Assembly: GCF_000327505.1 (NCBI RefSeq)
Contig: NC_019942.1
Coordinates: 992,001-1,056,000 of the forward strand
Length of the DNA: 64,000 nt
Origin: Aciduliprofundum sp. MAR08-339
Lineage (GTDB): Archaea > Thermoplasmatota > Thermoplasmata > Thermoplasmatales > Aciduliprofundaceae
Reading direction: 5' to 3'
Shown: positions 1 to 8,281 of the stretch, piece after piece
How positions within the stretch are numbered: position 1 is the first letter of the stretch
Layout: each line of letters begins with the position of its first letter
Translations under genes and position numbers: made by a program
The notes under the pieces: generated by a model
Databases searched by the model: none
The model's input: the letters and a program-made list of their open reading frames with translations, nothing else
Told to the model about the DNA's origin: nothing

Positions 1-1
1 C

Positions 2-1432
2 CTTGTGCAGAGCGGCAAACCCGTGGCGGTGTTCAAGACGCATGAATGGGCACCGAGAGTGCTTATTGCTAATTCCAACCTGGTGCCCAAATGGGCCAAC
101 TGGGAGTACTTCCGCGAATTGGAAGAAAGGGGATTGATAATGTATGGGCAGATGACCGCTGGCTCATGGATCTATATCGGTACACAGGGCATACTTCAGG
201 GAACATATGAAACGCTCTACGCAGTGGCTCGCAAGGAATACGGACAGCATGACCTGACAGGCAAATGGGTTCTTTCCTCTGGACTTGGAGAAATGGGCGG
301 AGCGCAGCCACTGGCAATCACCATGAACAATGGTGTGGGCATAATCGTTGAGGTGAATAAGTGGGCTATTGACCGCCGCCTCAACGGAGGATATCTGGAC
401 ACATGGACCGATGACCTTGACGAAGCCCTCAAGATGAAGGATGAAGCTTTGAAGGAGGGAAAACCCCTGAGTATAGGATTGCTGGGTAATGCCGCGGAGA
501 TATACCCCGAGCTTATGCGCAGAGGCATTGTACCGGATGTTGTCACAGATCAGACGGCGGCTCATGATCCTCTTAACGGGTATATCCCCGCTGGGTACTC
601 TGTGGAGGAGGCCGCCGAACTCAGGGAAAATGATCCCGAGAAGTACCTTGAGGAGGTTCAGAAATCTTTGAGAAAGCATGTTCCCGCGATGATATGGTTC
701 AAGGAGCATGGGGCCAAGGTGTTTGATTATGGAAACAATATAAGGGCTCAGGCAAAGGAGGCAGGAGTGGAGGATGCCTTTAAGATTCCTGGCTATGTGC
801 CCGAGTACATTCGTCCTCTATTCTCTGAGGGCTCGGGACCATTCCGCTGGGTGGCTCTAAGCGGAAATCCTGATGATATATTTGAGACGGATAACGCAAT
901 TCGCAAGTTGTTCCCTGATAACAAGCATGTGATACAGTGGCTTGACAAGGCGGAGGAGCATGTGAAATGGCAGGGTCTTCCAGCTAGGATTCTCTGGCTG
1001 AATTACGGCGAGAGAGAGAAGGCAGGACTCGCATTTAACGAGCTTGTGCGTGAGGGTGTTGTGGATGCACCCATTGCAATTGGCAGAGATCATCATGATA
1101 CAGGTAGCGTTGCCTCTCCATACAGGGAGACGGAGAGAATGAAGGATGGAAGCGATGCCATCGCTGACTGGCCAATCCTGAATGCGATGCTCAATGTTGC
1201 CTCAGGTGCCACATGGGTATCGTTCCACCATGGCGGTGGTGTGGGAATTGGCTATTCCCTCCACGCTGGTATGGTCATCGTGGCGGACGGAACCAAACTC
1301 GCTGAGCAAAAGTTATCAAGAGTGCTCAACAACGATCCTGGGCTGGGTGTGGTCCGCCATGCAGACGCTGGCTATGAGATAGCGATACGCACCGCCAAGG
1401 AGAAGGGAATCTGGATGCCAATGCTCGAGTGA
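2..1432 (+). CDS. hutU: Urocanate hydratase (urocanase), 5'-truncated by window edge
   Basis: This enzyme converts urocanate to imidazolone propionate in histidine degradation, using tightly bound NAD+. The reading frame is open from base 2, so the true start lies upstream; about 475 of the usual roughly 550 residues are present. Family blocks are clear: [19 protein letters not shown] near the visible N-terminus, [31 protein letters not shown] and [11 protein letters not shown] near the C-terminus. The block that reads VIVCDGT in bacterial urocanases reads VIVADGT here (codon 1283-1285), so a cysteine thought to be catalytic is alanine. No other hut gene is visible downstream. Identity is sure; full activity is less certain. 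Confidence 0.96.
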   Translation, partial: LVQSGKPVAVFKTHEWAPRVLIANSNLVPKWANWEYFRELEERGLIMYGQMTAGSWIYIGTQGILQGTYETLYAVARKEYGQHDLTGKWVLSSGLGEMGGAQPLAITMNNGVGIIVEVNKWAIDRRLNGGYLDTWTDDLDEALKMKDEALKEGKPLSIGLLGNAAEIYPELMRRGIVPDVVTDQTAAHDPLNGYIPAGYSVEEAAELRENDPEKYLEEVQKSLRKHVPAMIWFKEHGAKVFDYGNNIRAQAKEAGVEDAFKIPGYVPEYIRPLFSEGSGPFRWVALSGNPDDIFETDNAIRKLFPDNKHVIQWLDKAEEHVKWQGLPARILWLNYGEREKAGLAFNELVREGVVDAPIAIGRDHHDTGSVASPYRETERMKDGSDAIADWPILNAMLNVASGATWVSFHHGGGVGIGYSLHAGMVIVADGTKLAEQKLSRVLNNDPGLGVVRHADAGYEIAIRTAKEKGIWMPMLE

Positions 1433-1443
1433 TTTCCACAATG

Positions 1444-1452
1444 TTAATATAA
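1444..1452 (+). promoter_or_regulatory. TATA box for the 190-aa protein gene
   Basis: TTAATATAA lies about 25 bases upstream of the ATG at 1473 and is followed by a T-rich run. No Shine-Dalgarno sequence precedes the ATG, so the transcript is probably leaderless. Confidence 0.5.
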
Positions 1453-1472
1453 CCTAAACTCTTTTTTTCTTT

Positions 1473-2045
1473 ATGGATTTAAGATGCAATGAAGAACTTC
1501 GATATGTTCCATGCCCTGTTTGTGGGTTACCCGTGGTTGAAGGGCAATGCAAAGCGGGACACCCGTACTATGTGCACACGCTCTCACTCTCCGAACTTCC
1601 CGAATTTCTCGCAAGGAAGGACATCGGAGAGTTCAGGGAATGGGAGTGCTGCGTGCTGGAAAAGAGCGACTCCTATCTCCCCATAGAAGAGCAGCTCATC
1701 ACCATAGAGATCCGCCCTTCATACGAGAAGCTCATACCAGTGAAAAGCACAGCAATATCAGTGTACATCGATGAGCGCTACACGAACAGAGACATGATCC
1801 GCTCAGCCATACAGATGATCGTGGCCGAGTTTCTGTATAGACCAGAGTGCAGAAATCCCGTGCACGTGGTGAAAAAATGGTACCCAAAAGAGCACAGAAT
1901 ACGCATGAGGTTCACGGTGCGCATCTCACCGCAGATGGCTGAGAAACTCAGAGAAGCAGCGCAGTATTTCGGGCTGAAGTACTCGCACATGATTGAGGCC
2001 TATGCCCGCATGTGGTGGGTCGATGAGGTCGAGGAAAGGATTTAA
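1473..2045 (+). CDS. Zinc-ribbon plus RHH-like protein of unknown function
   Basis: This 190-residue protein is not a recognised family. The N-terminus holds a short zinc-binding pattern: CPVCG at about residues 14-18, then C and GH some 10 residues later. The C-terminal third (FTVRISPQMAEKLREAA followed by an amphipathic helix with SHMIEAYARMWW) resembles a ribbon-helix-helix DNA-binding unit: a beta strand, then two helices. A DNA-binding regulator is therefore a reasonable guess, not a demonstrated role. It has its own promoter, stands between hutU and the ribosomal operon, and ends 170 bases before the L3 start. Confidence 0.75.
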   Translation: MDLRCNEELRYVPCPVCGLPVVEGQCKAGHPYYVHTLSLSELPEFLARKDIGEFREWECCVLEKSDSYLPIEEQLITIEIRPSYEKLIPVKSTAISVYIDERYTNRDMIRSAIQMIVAEFLYRPECRNPVHVVKKWYPKEHRIRMRFTVRISPQMAEKLREAAQYFGLKYSHMIEAYARMWWVDEVEERI

Positions 2046-2082
2046 TTCTATCGTTCAGCATTTTATTCTACATCTCCGAATT

Positions 2083-2096
2083 CTTTATATACAAAA
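2083..2096 (+). promoter_or_regulatory. TATA box of the ribosomal protein operon
   Basis: CTTTATATACAAAA is a strong archaeal TATA element. Counting about 22-26 bases from its centre puts transcription start near 2107-2114, which is where the GC-rich folded leader begins. Confidence 0.7.
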
Positions 2097-2106
2097 TATC
2101 TTTATG

Positions 2107-2215
2107 GTGGGCCAAAGAAGTTAGCCAGACGCTAAGGGCGTAATGGCCCGCGATCCTGCCCAAAGAATGGTTTTGGGTAAGGAGACGGCGTCACGGCTGC
2201 TGCGAGGTGAAATGT
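2107..2215 (+). promoter_or_regulatory. Structured 5' leader RNA upstream of rpl3
   Basis: This stretch is much richer in G+C than the AT-rich DNA before it. It can form a stem 2107-2114 with 2144-2151 (8 pairs, one G-U) enclosing a smaller hairpin 2121-2125/2131-2135 with loop CAGAC. A second long hairpin pairs 2155-2164 with 2172-2182 (10 pairs, one bulge). A GC-rich tail 2184-2204 leads into the Shine-Dalgarno GAGGTG at 2204-2209. Because it starts where transcription should start, it is probably the operon's 5' untranslated region. Autoregulation by a ribosomal protein, or a stand-alone small RNA, are both possible. Confidence 0.6.
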
Positions 2216-3238
2216 ATGGGAAGTTCGCATCATCCTAGAAGAGGCTCTATGGCGTATTATCCACGCAAGCGAGCGGCGAGTCCAGTACCGCGCATTAGGA
2301 CCTGGCCCGACATAGAGGATGGGCCACGTATACAGGGATTTGCAGGCTATAAGGCTGGAATGACTCATGTGTTCACGGTGGATTGGAGAAAGCACACAAC
2401 CACCGCTGGCCAGGAGATATGGACACCGGTAACTGTCATTGAGGTCCCTCCAATGAAGGTTGCAGGCGTTAGGTTTTACGAGCGCACGATATACGGGCTC
2501 AGGAGCATAGGCGAGGTTTGGGACGAGAATCTGGATAGGGAGTTATCAAGGAGATTCCCATTGCCAAAAGAATACAGCGAAGAAGTGGCCCTTTCCAGAA
2601 TAAAGGGGGATATTGAGGACATCCGTCTGATAGTGCATACCCAACCTAGACTTGTGAGTGGTATTCCCAAGAAGGCCCCCGACATAATGGAGATTCGGGT
2701 TGGAGGAGGCACTGTTGAGGAGAGGAAGGATTACGCTCTCAATCTTCTGGGTAAGGAAATAAAATTCTCCGATTTCAAGAGTGAGGGTAAATTTGTTGAT
2801 GTTGTTGCAATCACCAAGGGTAAGGGATTTCAGGGTCATGTGAAGAGATTCGGCGTGAAATTGCTGCATCAGAAGAACAGGAAGCACCGCAGAATGATTG
2901 GTACTCTTGGCCCATGGCACCCAGACTGGGTTCGCTACACGGTACCTCAGGCTGGGCAGATGGGCTATCATCAGAGAACGGAGTACAACAAGAGGATTAT
3001 AAAATACGTGGATTTCGTGGAGGAGAATGGCGAAAGGAAGTTGGCCATGGATATAACCCCTGAGGGCGGATTTCCCCATTACGGCGAGGTTCGCAACCCC
3101 TATGTGCTCATTCATGGCTCTGTGCCCGGGCCTGCCAAAAGGTTGATAAGATTCCGCGATCCTGTGAGGCAGGTTCTTGAGGATGTTGAGAGCATTGAGA
3201 TTACCTATGTGTCATTGCAATCCAAACAGGGGGTGTGA
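2216..3238 (+). CDS. rpl3: Ribosomal protein L3 (uL3)
   Basis: Large-subunit protein near the peptidyl transferase centre, 340 residues, the usual archaeal length. The N-terminus MGSSHHPRRGSMAYYPRKRA and the block GKGFQGHVKRFGVK...HRRMIGTLGPWHPDWV are characteristic. The ATG at 2216 is chosen over a GTG at 2207 because GAGGTG at 2204-2209 gives a 6-base spacing and the archaeal L3 N-terminus starts there. It is the first gene of the ribosomal operon and is preceded by the structured leader. Confidence 0.97.
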   Translation: MGSSHHPRRGSMAYYPRKRAASPVPRIRTWPDIEDGPRIQGFAGYKAGMTHVFTVDWRKHTTTAGQEIWTPVTVIEVPPMKVAGVRFYERTIYGLRSIGEVWDENLDRELSRRFPLPKEYSEEVALSRIKGDIEDIRLIVHTQPRLVSGIPKKAPDIMEIRVGGGTVEERKDYALNLLGKEIKFSDFKSEGKFVDVVAITKGKGFQGHVKRFGVKLLHQKNRKHRRMIGTLGPWHPDWVRYTVPQAGQMGYHQRTEYNKRIIKYVDFVEENGERKLAMDITPEGGFPHYGEVRNPYVLIHGSVPGPAKRLIRFRDPVRQVLEDVESIEITYVSLQSKQGV

Positions 3239-3241
3239 TGA

Positions 3242-4006
3242 ATGCGTGTCAATGTTTACACAGTTGAGGGCGGTGTGAAAAGGCAGATAACCCTTCCCAA
3301 GGCCTTCAATTATCCTTACAGGCCTGATCTAATAAAGGAGGCCGTTCGCGTATTCCAACTGAATAGGGTGCAGCCCCATGGTGTTGATCCCATGGCGGGT
3401 ATGAGGCGCGTGGCCGAATCTTGGGGTCCTGGGCATGGGATATCCAAGATGGTTCCCAGGGTTGGCCACACATCCCGTGGTGCTATAATCCCGAGCACTG
3501 TGGGTGGAAGAGCAGGTCACCCTCCCACAACTGAGAAGGTCTGGAAGAGAAAGATGAATGTCAAGATGAGGAGATTGGCCAAGTACAGTGCCTTGAGCAT
3601 GACGGCAAACAAGGTCATGGTTGCAAAAAGGGGTCATAGATTCAATCCGGATATCACACTTCCGCTTGTGGTGGAAGATGAGTTTGAGAAGATTTCAACC
3701 ACGAAGGAGGCAATACGTGCCCTTAAGAATTTTGGAGTTTATGAGGATGTTGAAAGGGCAGGTGAGAGGCGCATCCGTGGTGGAAAGGGCAAGAGACGTG
3801 GCAGAAGATACAAAATAAAGAAAAGTGTTCTCATCGTGGTGTCAAATAAGGAAAACGTTGAGAAGGGCTTTAGGAATCTGCCAGGTGTGGATGTTGTCAC
3901 TCCCAGGGAGCTGAATGCCGAGGTTCTTGCCCCTGGTACTCATGCCGGGCGTCTTACCATATTCACGGAGAGTGCCATAAAGGAGATCAGGAGGTGGGTT
4001 AAATGA
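3242..4006 (+). CDS. rpl4: Ribosomal protein L4 (uL4)
   Basis: Large-subunit assembly protein of 254 residues in the archaeal/eukaryotic L4e form. The loop that reaches into the exit tunnel is visible as GMRRVAESWGPGHGISKMVPR followed by a glycine-rich GGRAGHPP stretch. Near the C-terminus is a basic segment (RIRGGKGKRRGRRYKIKKS). It follows L3 by 3 bases, and its stop overlaps the L23 start by 4 bases, so the two are translationally coupled. Confidence 0.97.
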   Translation: MRVNVYTVEGGVKRQITLPKAFNYPYRPDLIKEAVRVFQLNRVQPHGVDPMAGMRRVAESWGPGHGISKMVPRVGHTSRGAIIPSTVGGRAGHPPTTEKVWKRKMNVKMRRLAKYSALSMTANKVMVAKRGHRFNPDITLPLVVEDEFEKISTTKEAIRALKNFGVYEDVERAGERRIRGGKGKRRGRRYKIKKSVLIVVSNKENVEKGFRNLPGVDVVTPRELNAEVLAPGTHAGRLTIFTESAIKEIRRWVK

Positions 4007-4266
4007 CATTTCATCCGACCAAGGTCATTATCAAGCCCTATGTCACGGAAAAAACGCTATTGCTTATAGAGAAGGAGAACAAACTGACATTTATAATCAG
4101 AAGGGATGCCACAAAGGCTCAGGTTAAAAATGCGGTTGAGCGCCTTTTTGAAGTGGAGGTTGAGCAGGTTAACACTTATATCACAAAGTACGGCAAGAAA
4201 GCCATCGTTAAGTTGAAGAAAGGCTACAGCGCCGAGGAAGTCGGCATGAGGTTGGGTATATTCTAA
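4003..4266 (+). CDS. rpl23: Ribosomal protein L23 (uL23)
   Basis: An 87-residue protein at the exit tunnel, where it helps dock the signal recognition particle. The family hallmarks are KPYVTEKTLLLIEKENKLTFIIRRDATKAQVKNAVERLFEVEVEQVNT. The ATG overlaps the L4 stop (ATGA) and has AGGAGGTGG just upstream. Confidence 0.97.
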   Translation: MTFHPTKVIIKPYVTEKTLLLIEKENKLTFIIRRDATKAQVKNAVERLFEVEVEQVNTYITKYGKKAIVKLKKGYSAEEVGMRLGIF

Positions 4267-4276
4267 GGTGGTGTAA

Positions 4277-4981
4277 ATGGGTAAGAGAATAATTCCACAG
4301 AGAAGAGGTCGCGGAACCTCTCGATACCGTGCTCCCAGTCATAGGTACGCAGGTAAGCCTGTAAATCCGAAGGTTGATAGTGCGGTGGGGATTGTGAGGG
4401 AAATATTCCACGATCCAGGTCACACAACTCCGCTTGCAGAGGTTGTTCTTGATAATGGTGAAAAGTACCTTATGCTTGCCCATCTGGGTATGTACGAGGG
4501 TCAGGAAATTCAGATTGGTGAAGGTGCAGAGATCAGGCCCGGAAACATTCTACCACTGGGCAGCATACCGGAGGGTGTGCCCATATACAACATAGAGGCC
4601 CAGCCCGGAGATGGTGGTAAGTACATTCGCTCCGGTGGTTCCTACGCTCAAATTGTTACCCATGGTCTAAAGACCACGGTTCAGATGCCATCCGGAGAGT
4701 TCAAACTCTTTGACCCAAGATGCAGGGCCACCATAGGCATAGTTGCAGGTGGTGGGCGCAAGGAAAAACCCATGCTCAAGGCTGGAAAGGTTTATCATGC
4801 ATGGCGCTCAAAGGCCAGAAAGTATGTTCAGGTTCGCGGTGTTGCAATGAATGCTGTGAACCATCCCCATGGAGGAGGGAACCATCAGCATGTTGGTAGA
4901 CCCAGCACTGTGAGCAGGAATGCTCCACCTGGGCGTAAGGTTGGAAGATTATCACCCAAAAAGAAGAAGAGGAAGAGGTGA
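4277..4981 (+). CDS. rpl2: Ribosomal protein L2 (uL2)
   Basis: A 234-residue 23S rRNA-binding protein needed for subunit association and peptidyl transfer. The C-terminal block VAMNAVNHPHGGGNHQHVGRP contains the conserved histidine region, and a basic tail (SPKKKKRKR) closes the protein. It starts 10 bases after L23. Confidence 0.97.
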   Translation: MGKRIIPQRRGRGTSRYRAPSHRYAGKPVNPKVDSAVGIVREIFHDPGHTTPLAEVVLDNGEKYLMLAHLGMYEGQEIQIGEGAEIRPGNILPLGSIPEGVPIYNIEAQPGDGGKYIRSGGSYAQIVTHGLKTTVQMPSGEFKLFDPRCRATIGIVAGGGRKEKPMLKAGKVYHAWRSKARKYVQVRGVAMNAVNHPHGGGNHQHVGRPSTVSRNAPPGRKVGRLSPKKKKRKR

Positions 4982-4985
4982 GTAG

Positions 4986-5444
4986 ATGGCTAAAATGAGA
5001 AAAATCAGCGCCAAGGCGGCTAGAAGGAGAAAGAGGAAGACGAGAAAACTGGTAATGGGGAGAATGAAAGAGTTCTCCTACAGGGGGTATTCTCTTGAAG
5101 AGCTGCAGAGGATGAGTTGGGACGAATTTGCCGAACTCCTTCCCGCCAGGGCTAGAAGAACTTTGAAACGTGGATGGGATGAAGAGCGCATGAAGGCTGT
5201 ACGCAAGATAATCAACTCGGATGGTAAAGTTGTTAGGACACATCGGAGGGATCTCATAATTCTTCCACAGTTCGTTGGAAAGCGTGTTGCTGTCCATAAT
5301 GGTAAGGAATTTGTTGAAGTTGACATCAAGCCAGAGATGATAGGTCATTATCTTGGAGAGTTTGCACTTACAAGGAAGGAGGTTAAGCACAGCGGTCCAG
5401 GTGTGGGAGCAACCCGCAGTTCCAAGTTCGTGCCGCTGAAGTGA
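4986..5444 (+). CDS. rps19: Ribosomal protein S19 (uS19)
   Basis: Small-subunit head protein. At 152 residues it shows the long archaeal form, whose N-terminal extension is basic ([13 protein letters not shown]). The core block [28 protein letters not shown] and the C-terminal [24 protein letters not shown] are typical. It follows the L2 stop by 4 bases. Confidence 0.96.
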   Translation: MAKMRKISAKAARRRKRKTRKLVMGRMKEFSYRGYSLEELQRMSWDEFAELLPARARRTLKRGWDEERMKAVRKIINSDGKVVRTHRRDLIILPQFVGKRVAVHNGKEFVEVDIKPEMIGHYLGEFALTRKEVKHSGPGVGATRSSKFVPLK

Positions 5445-5454
5445 GGTGAGAGTG

Positions 5455-5910
5455 ATGCCTTACAGTATGAAGGTTGAAGGTGACAAATACGCAAAATCCT
5501 TTGGCAGGGATCTGCCCATATCGCTGAAGGATTCGGTAAATCTTTGCCGTGCCCTGAAGGGTATGAGGTTGGAGGATGCCAAGGATTACCTTGAGGATAT
5601 AATAAAGAAAAAACGTGCAGTGCCGTATTTCAGGTACCTTGATTCTGTATCTCATCGCCGTGGTATTGGTCCTGGCAGGTATCCTGTAAAGGAGGCGAAG
5701 TATATATTGAAAGTGCTTGAAAATGCGGAGGCAAATGCCGAGGATAAGGATCTTGACACAGATAATCTCTACATTATGCACATTGCAGCCAATAAGGGTG
5801 AAGTCTATAAGAGGTACGTTCCTCGGGCCATGGGCCGTTCTGTGGAGCTTCGCAGAGAGCGCGTTCATATTGAGGTGATCCTTGAGGAAAGGACTCCTGA
5901 GGAGGAATAA
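5455..5910 (+). CDS. rpl22: Ribosomal protein L22 (uL22)
   Basis: An exit-tunnel protein of 151 residues. The start is placed at ATG 5455 rather than GTG 5446, because GAGGTGAG at 5443-5450 overlaps the earlier codon and because archaeal L22 begins near the YS..VEGD..AKS block. The tunnel loop (SHRRGIGPGRYPVKEAKY) and the C-terminal PRAMGRSVELRRERVHIEVILEE are clear. Confidence 0.96.
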   Translation: MPYSMKVEGDKYAKSFGRDLPISLKDSVNLCRALKGMRLEDAKDYLEDIIKKKRAVPYFRYLDSVSHRRGIGPGRYPVKEAKYILKVLENAEANAEDKDLDTDNLYIMHIAANKGEVYKRYVPRAMGRSVELRRERVHIEVILEERTPEEE

Positions 5911-5912
5911 TT

Positions 5913-6632
5913 ATGGATGAGAGAAAATTTGTGAAGGAGAGCGTTAATCGCCTGCTTATGAAGGAGTACCTTATGAAGGAAACCGCCATGGCGGGATTTG
6001 GGGGGCTTGAGATACAGCGTACGCCCCTGGGTACCAGAATAGTCCTTGAGGTTGAGCGCCCAGGAATGGTTATAGGAAGGAAAGGTGCCAAAATAAAGGA
6101 ACTCACCGATAGGCTTCAGCAGGATTTTGGTGTTGAGAATCCAACCATTGAGGTAAAAGAGAGTGATAATCCCTACCTGAATGCTCAGATAATGGCTCAA
6201 AAACTTGCAATGGCCCTTGAGCGTGGCTGGCATTTCAGACGTGCCGGGCACTCAACACTGAGGCGCATAATGGAAGCTGGGGCCAAGGGTGCCCAGATCA
6301 TAATCGCAGGAAAATTGACTGGAGATAGGGCCAGAACGGAAAAGTTCATGGCGGGCACCATAAAGTACAATGGAAAGCCTGTGGAACTTGTTAGATTCGG
6401 ATATGCCACTGCAAAGACCAAGCCCGGTATAATTGGAGTTACTGTTAAGATAATGCCACCGGATGCAAAATTGCCCGATGAGATCAACATTATCCCTCCA
6501 AGCGAAGAGGAGCCAGTGCAGGAAGTTCAGATGGAACAGAAGGAGGAAAATGAAAGTAAGGATGTTAAGGAAGAGGTGAAGGAAAATGCCCAAGGAACTG
6601 AAGGCAAGGCAGATAAGGGAAATGAGTCCTGA
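5913..6632 (+). CDS. rps3: Ribosomal protein S3 (uS3) with acidic C-terminal tail
   Basis: A 239-residue small-subunit protein at the mRNA entry site, with a KH domain (VIGRKGAKIKELTDRL) and the S3 C-terminal domain up to about residue 195. A Glu/Lys/Asn-rich tail of roughly 40 residues follows (EEEPVQEVQMEQKEE onward), strongly acidic for a ribosomal protein. The last 47 bases overlap the L29 gene in another frame. The start follows the L22 stop by 2 bases with GAGGAGG upstream. Confidence 0.96.
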   Translation: MDERKFVKESVNRLLMKEYLMKETAMAGFGGLEIQRTPLGTRIVLEVERPGMVIGRKGAKIKELTDRLQQDFGVENPTIEVKESDNPYLNAQIMAQKLAMALERGWHFRRAGHSTLRRIMEAGAKGAQIIIAGKLTGDRARTEKFMAGTIKYNGKPVELVRFGYATAKTKPGIIGVTVKIMPPDAKLPDEINIIPPSEEEPVQEVQMEQKEENESKDVKEEVKENAQGTEGKADKGNES

Positions 6633-6780
6633 AGAGCGAGTCAAAAAATTGGGAGAACTTCGCGAGGAACTCATGCATGAGCTTGGAGTGAGCGCCATGG
6701 GTGGAGCTCCACCCAATCCTGGAAAGATAAAGAGTTTGAGAAAGCAAATTGCAAGGATACTCACGGTGATGAACGAATGA
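6586..6780 (+). CDS. rpl29: Ribosomal protein L29 (uL29)
   Basis: A 64-residue two-helix protein at the exit tunnel. The pattern is ARQIREMSPEERVKKLGELREELMHELG followed by [20 protein letters not shown]. It begins inside the 3' end of the S3 gene (47-base overlap) with its own Shine-Dalgarno (GAGGTGAAGG), and its stop overlaps the next start. Confidence 0.95.
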   Translation: MPKELKARQIREMSPEERVKKLGELREELMHELGVSAMGGAPPNPGKIKSLRKQIARILTVMNE

Positions 6781-7058
6781 GAACAAGGAAAAATATTGCC
6801 ATGCATGAGTTGATAGGTCTCCAAGCGGAGGTTAAGGATTCAACCAATCCAAATCAGATTGGACTCTCCGGAAGGATAGTTGATGAGACCTACCACATGC
6901 TGGTTATTGAAAAGAATGGGAAGAGGAAGATGATAACGAAGAAAGGAGCGAGATTTGGAGTATGGCTCACCGATGAGTATGTTACGCTAAATGGAGATAG
7001 AATAAATTACAGGCCTCATGAAAGAATTAAAAAACTTATGAGGAGGAGAATAAAATGA
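6777..7058 (+). CDS. rnp1: RNase P protein component 1 (Pop4/Rpp29)
   Basis: A 93-residue protein subunit of the RNase P ribozyme, which matures tRNA 5' ends. The Sm-like core can be seen as [51 protein letters not shown]. Its place between L29 and S17 is the standard archaeal position. The start overlaps the L29 stop by 4 bases and has only a weak ribosome-binding site; a downstream ATG at 6801 is an alternative. Confidence 0.93.
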   Translation: MRTRKNIAMHELIGLQAEVKDSTNPNQIGLSGRIVDETYHMLVIEKNGKRKMITKKGARFGVWLTDEYVTLNGDRINYRPHERIKKLMRRRIK

Positions 7059-7381
7059 TAAGGGATATTGGAGTTGATGCAAAGCCGCCAGAAAAGGAGT
7101 GCAATGACCCATTTTGCCCTTGGCATGGCCATCTGAAGGTCAGAGGGCAGATCGTAGAGGGTGTGGTCATATCCGATAAGATGAATAACACTGTGGTTGT
7201 TGAGAGGGAATATCTTCGCTATGTGCCCAAGTATGAGAGATATGAGAAGAGGCGCAGCAGGTACCATGTGCACAATCCACCCTGTATAGATGCCAAGGTT
7301 GGTGATCATGTGCGATTTATGGAGTGCAGACCCCTCAGCAAGACTGTAAGTTTCGTCATCATTGAGAAGATTGAGAGGTGA
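7055..7381 (+). CDS. rps17: Ribosomal protein S17 (uS17)
   Basis: A 108-residue 16S rRNA-binding protein. The archaeal N-terminal segment [16 protein letters not shown] is followed by the OB-fold core [19 protein letters not shown] and [22 protein letters not shown]. The ATG overlaps the Pop4 stop and is preceded by AGGAGGAG. Confidence 0.97.
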   Translation: MIRDIGVDAKPPEKECNDPFCPWHGHLKVRGQIVEGVVISDKMNNTVVVEREYLRYVPKYERYEKRRSRYHVHNPPCIDAKVGDHVRFMECRPLSKTVSFVIIEKIER

Positions 7382-7386
7382 TTTAA

Positions 7387-7785
7387 GTGAAGGGAATTGC
7401 TGGCAGACAGACTCGTGGATTGCCCACAGGGGCAAGATTGATATGTGCGGATAATACCGGTGCGAAGGAAGTTGAAATAATTCAGGTTCTCAAATATCAT
7501 AGTGTTGCAAGAAAATACCCCTCTGCGGGAGTTGGAGATATGGTGATTGTCAGCGTTAAGAAGGGCAGTCCAGATATGCGTAAGAAGGTTTTTCCTGCAG
7601 TCATAGTGAGACAGCGCAGGCCATTCAGAAGGGCAGACGGCACATGGGTTCAGTTCGAGGATAATGCTGCGGTTATAGTGACTCCCACAGGTGAAACCAA
7701 GGGCTCCGAAATAAAGGGTCCTGTGGCGAGAGAAGCGGCTGAAAGATGGCCGAGAATAGCTGCAATAGCCAGCATAATTGTGTGA
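7387..7785 (+). CDS. rpl14: Ribosomal protein L14 (uL14), GTG start
   Basis: A 132-residue subunit-interface protein. Characteristic blocks are [20 protein letters not shown] and [36 protein letters not shown]. The start is GTG at 7387, with GAGGTGATT ending 3 bases after the S17 coding end. No suitable in-frame ATG precedes the conserved N-terminus. Confidence 0.96.
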   Translation: MKGIAGRQTRGLPTGARLICADNTGAKEVEIIQVLKYHSVARKYPSAGVGDMVIVSVKKGSPDMRKKVFPAVIVRQRRPFRRADGTWVQFEDNAAVIVTPTGETKGSEIKGPVAREAAERWPRIAAIASIIV

Positions 7786-7795
7786 GGTGTTGATT

Positions 7796-8281
7796 ATGGT
7801 ATCATATTTACCAAGGAAGCAAAGAAAAATGCTGTACCAGGCTCCTAAGCATAGGAGGCAGAAGATGATGAAGGCGCATCTCAGTGACGAACTATTTGGA
7901 AAATACGGACTTAGAAGCCTTACTGTGAGAAAGGGTGATGTTGTGCGTGTTATGCGTGGTAAGTTCAAGGGTCATGAGGGGAAGGTCGTGGAGGTAAATC
8001 TCAAGAACATGCGCGTTGCAGTTGAGGGAGTTACCGTTCGTAAGGTGGATAACAAGGCAGTCCAGTACTGGATTCACCCATCAAATCTCATGCTTGTCAA
8101 ACTGGATCTCAGCGATCCGAGGAGAAAGGATAAGATTTTCAAACTTGCCGAACAGAAGAGGGGAGTTTCCTTGGAGGAACTTGAGGCAGGTATTGAGGAA
8201 GAGACTGTAGAAGAGGCCGTTGATGAAGAAGTGGAGAATGAGGAAGAGGAAAATGAAGAAGAGGTGAATGAGAATGAGTGA
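7796..8281 (+). CDS. rpl24: Ribosomal protein L24 (uL24) with acidic tail
   Basis: A 161-residue early-assembly protein with a KOW motif ([26 protein letters not shown]) and the archaeal N-terminus [30 protein letters not shown] 7796 is preferred over GTG 7778 because GAGGTG sits at 7784-7789. From about residue 130 the chain is almost entirely Glu/Val/Asn ([20 protein letters not shown]), a second acidic extension in this operon. It overlaps the S4e start. Confidence 0.95.
   Translation: MVSYLPRKQRKMLYQAPKHRRQKMMKAHLSDELFGKYGLRSLTVRKGDVVRVMRGKFKGHEGKVVEVNLKNMRVAVEGVTVRKVDNKAVQYWIHPSNLMLVKLDLSDPRRKDKIFKLAEQKRGVSLEELEAGIEEETVEEAVDEEVENEEEENEEEVNENE

Noticed and set aside
857-1096. Open frame on the minus strand within the urocanase gene
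   Set aside because: It lies wholly inside a strongly conserved plus-strand enzyme gene, has no recognisable protein features and no promoter; typical antisense shadow.
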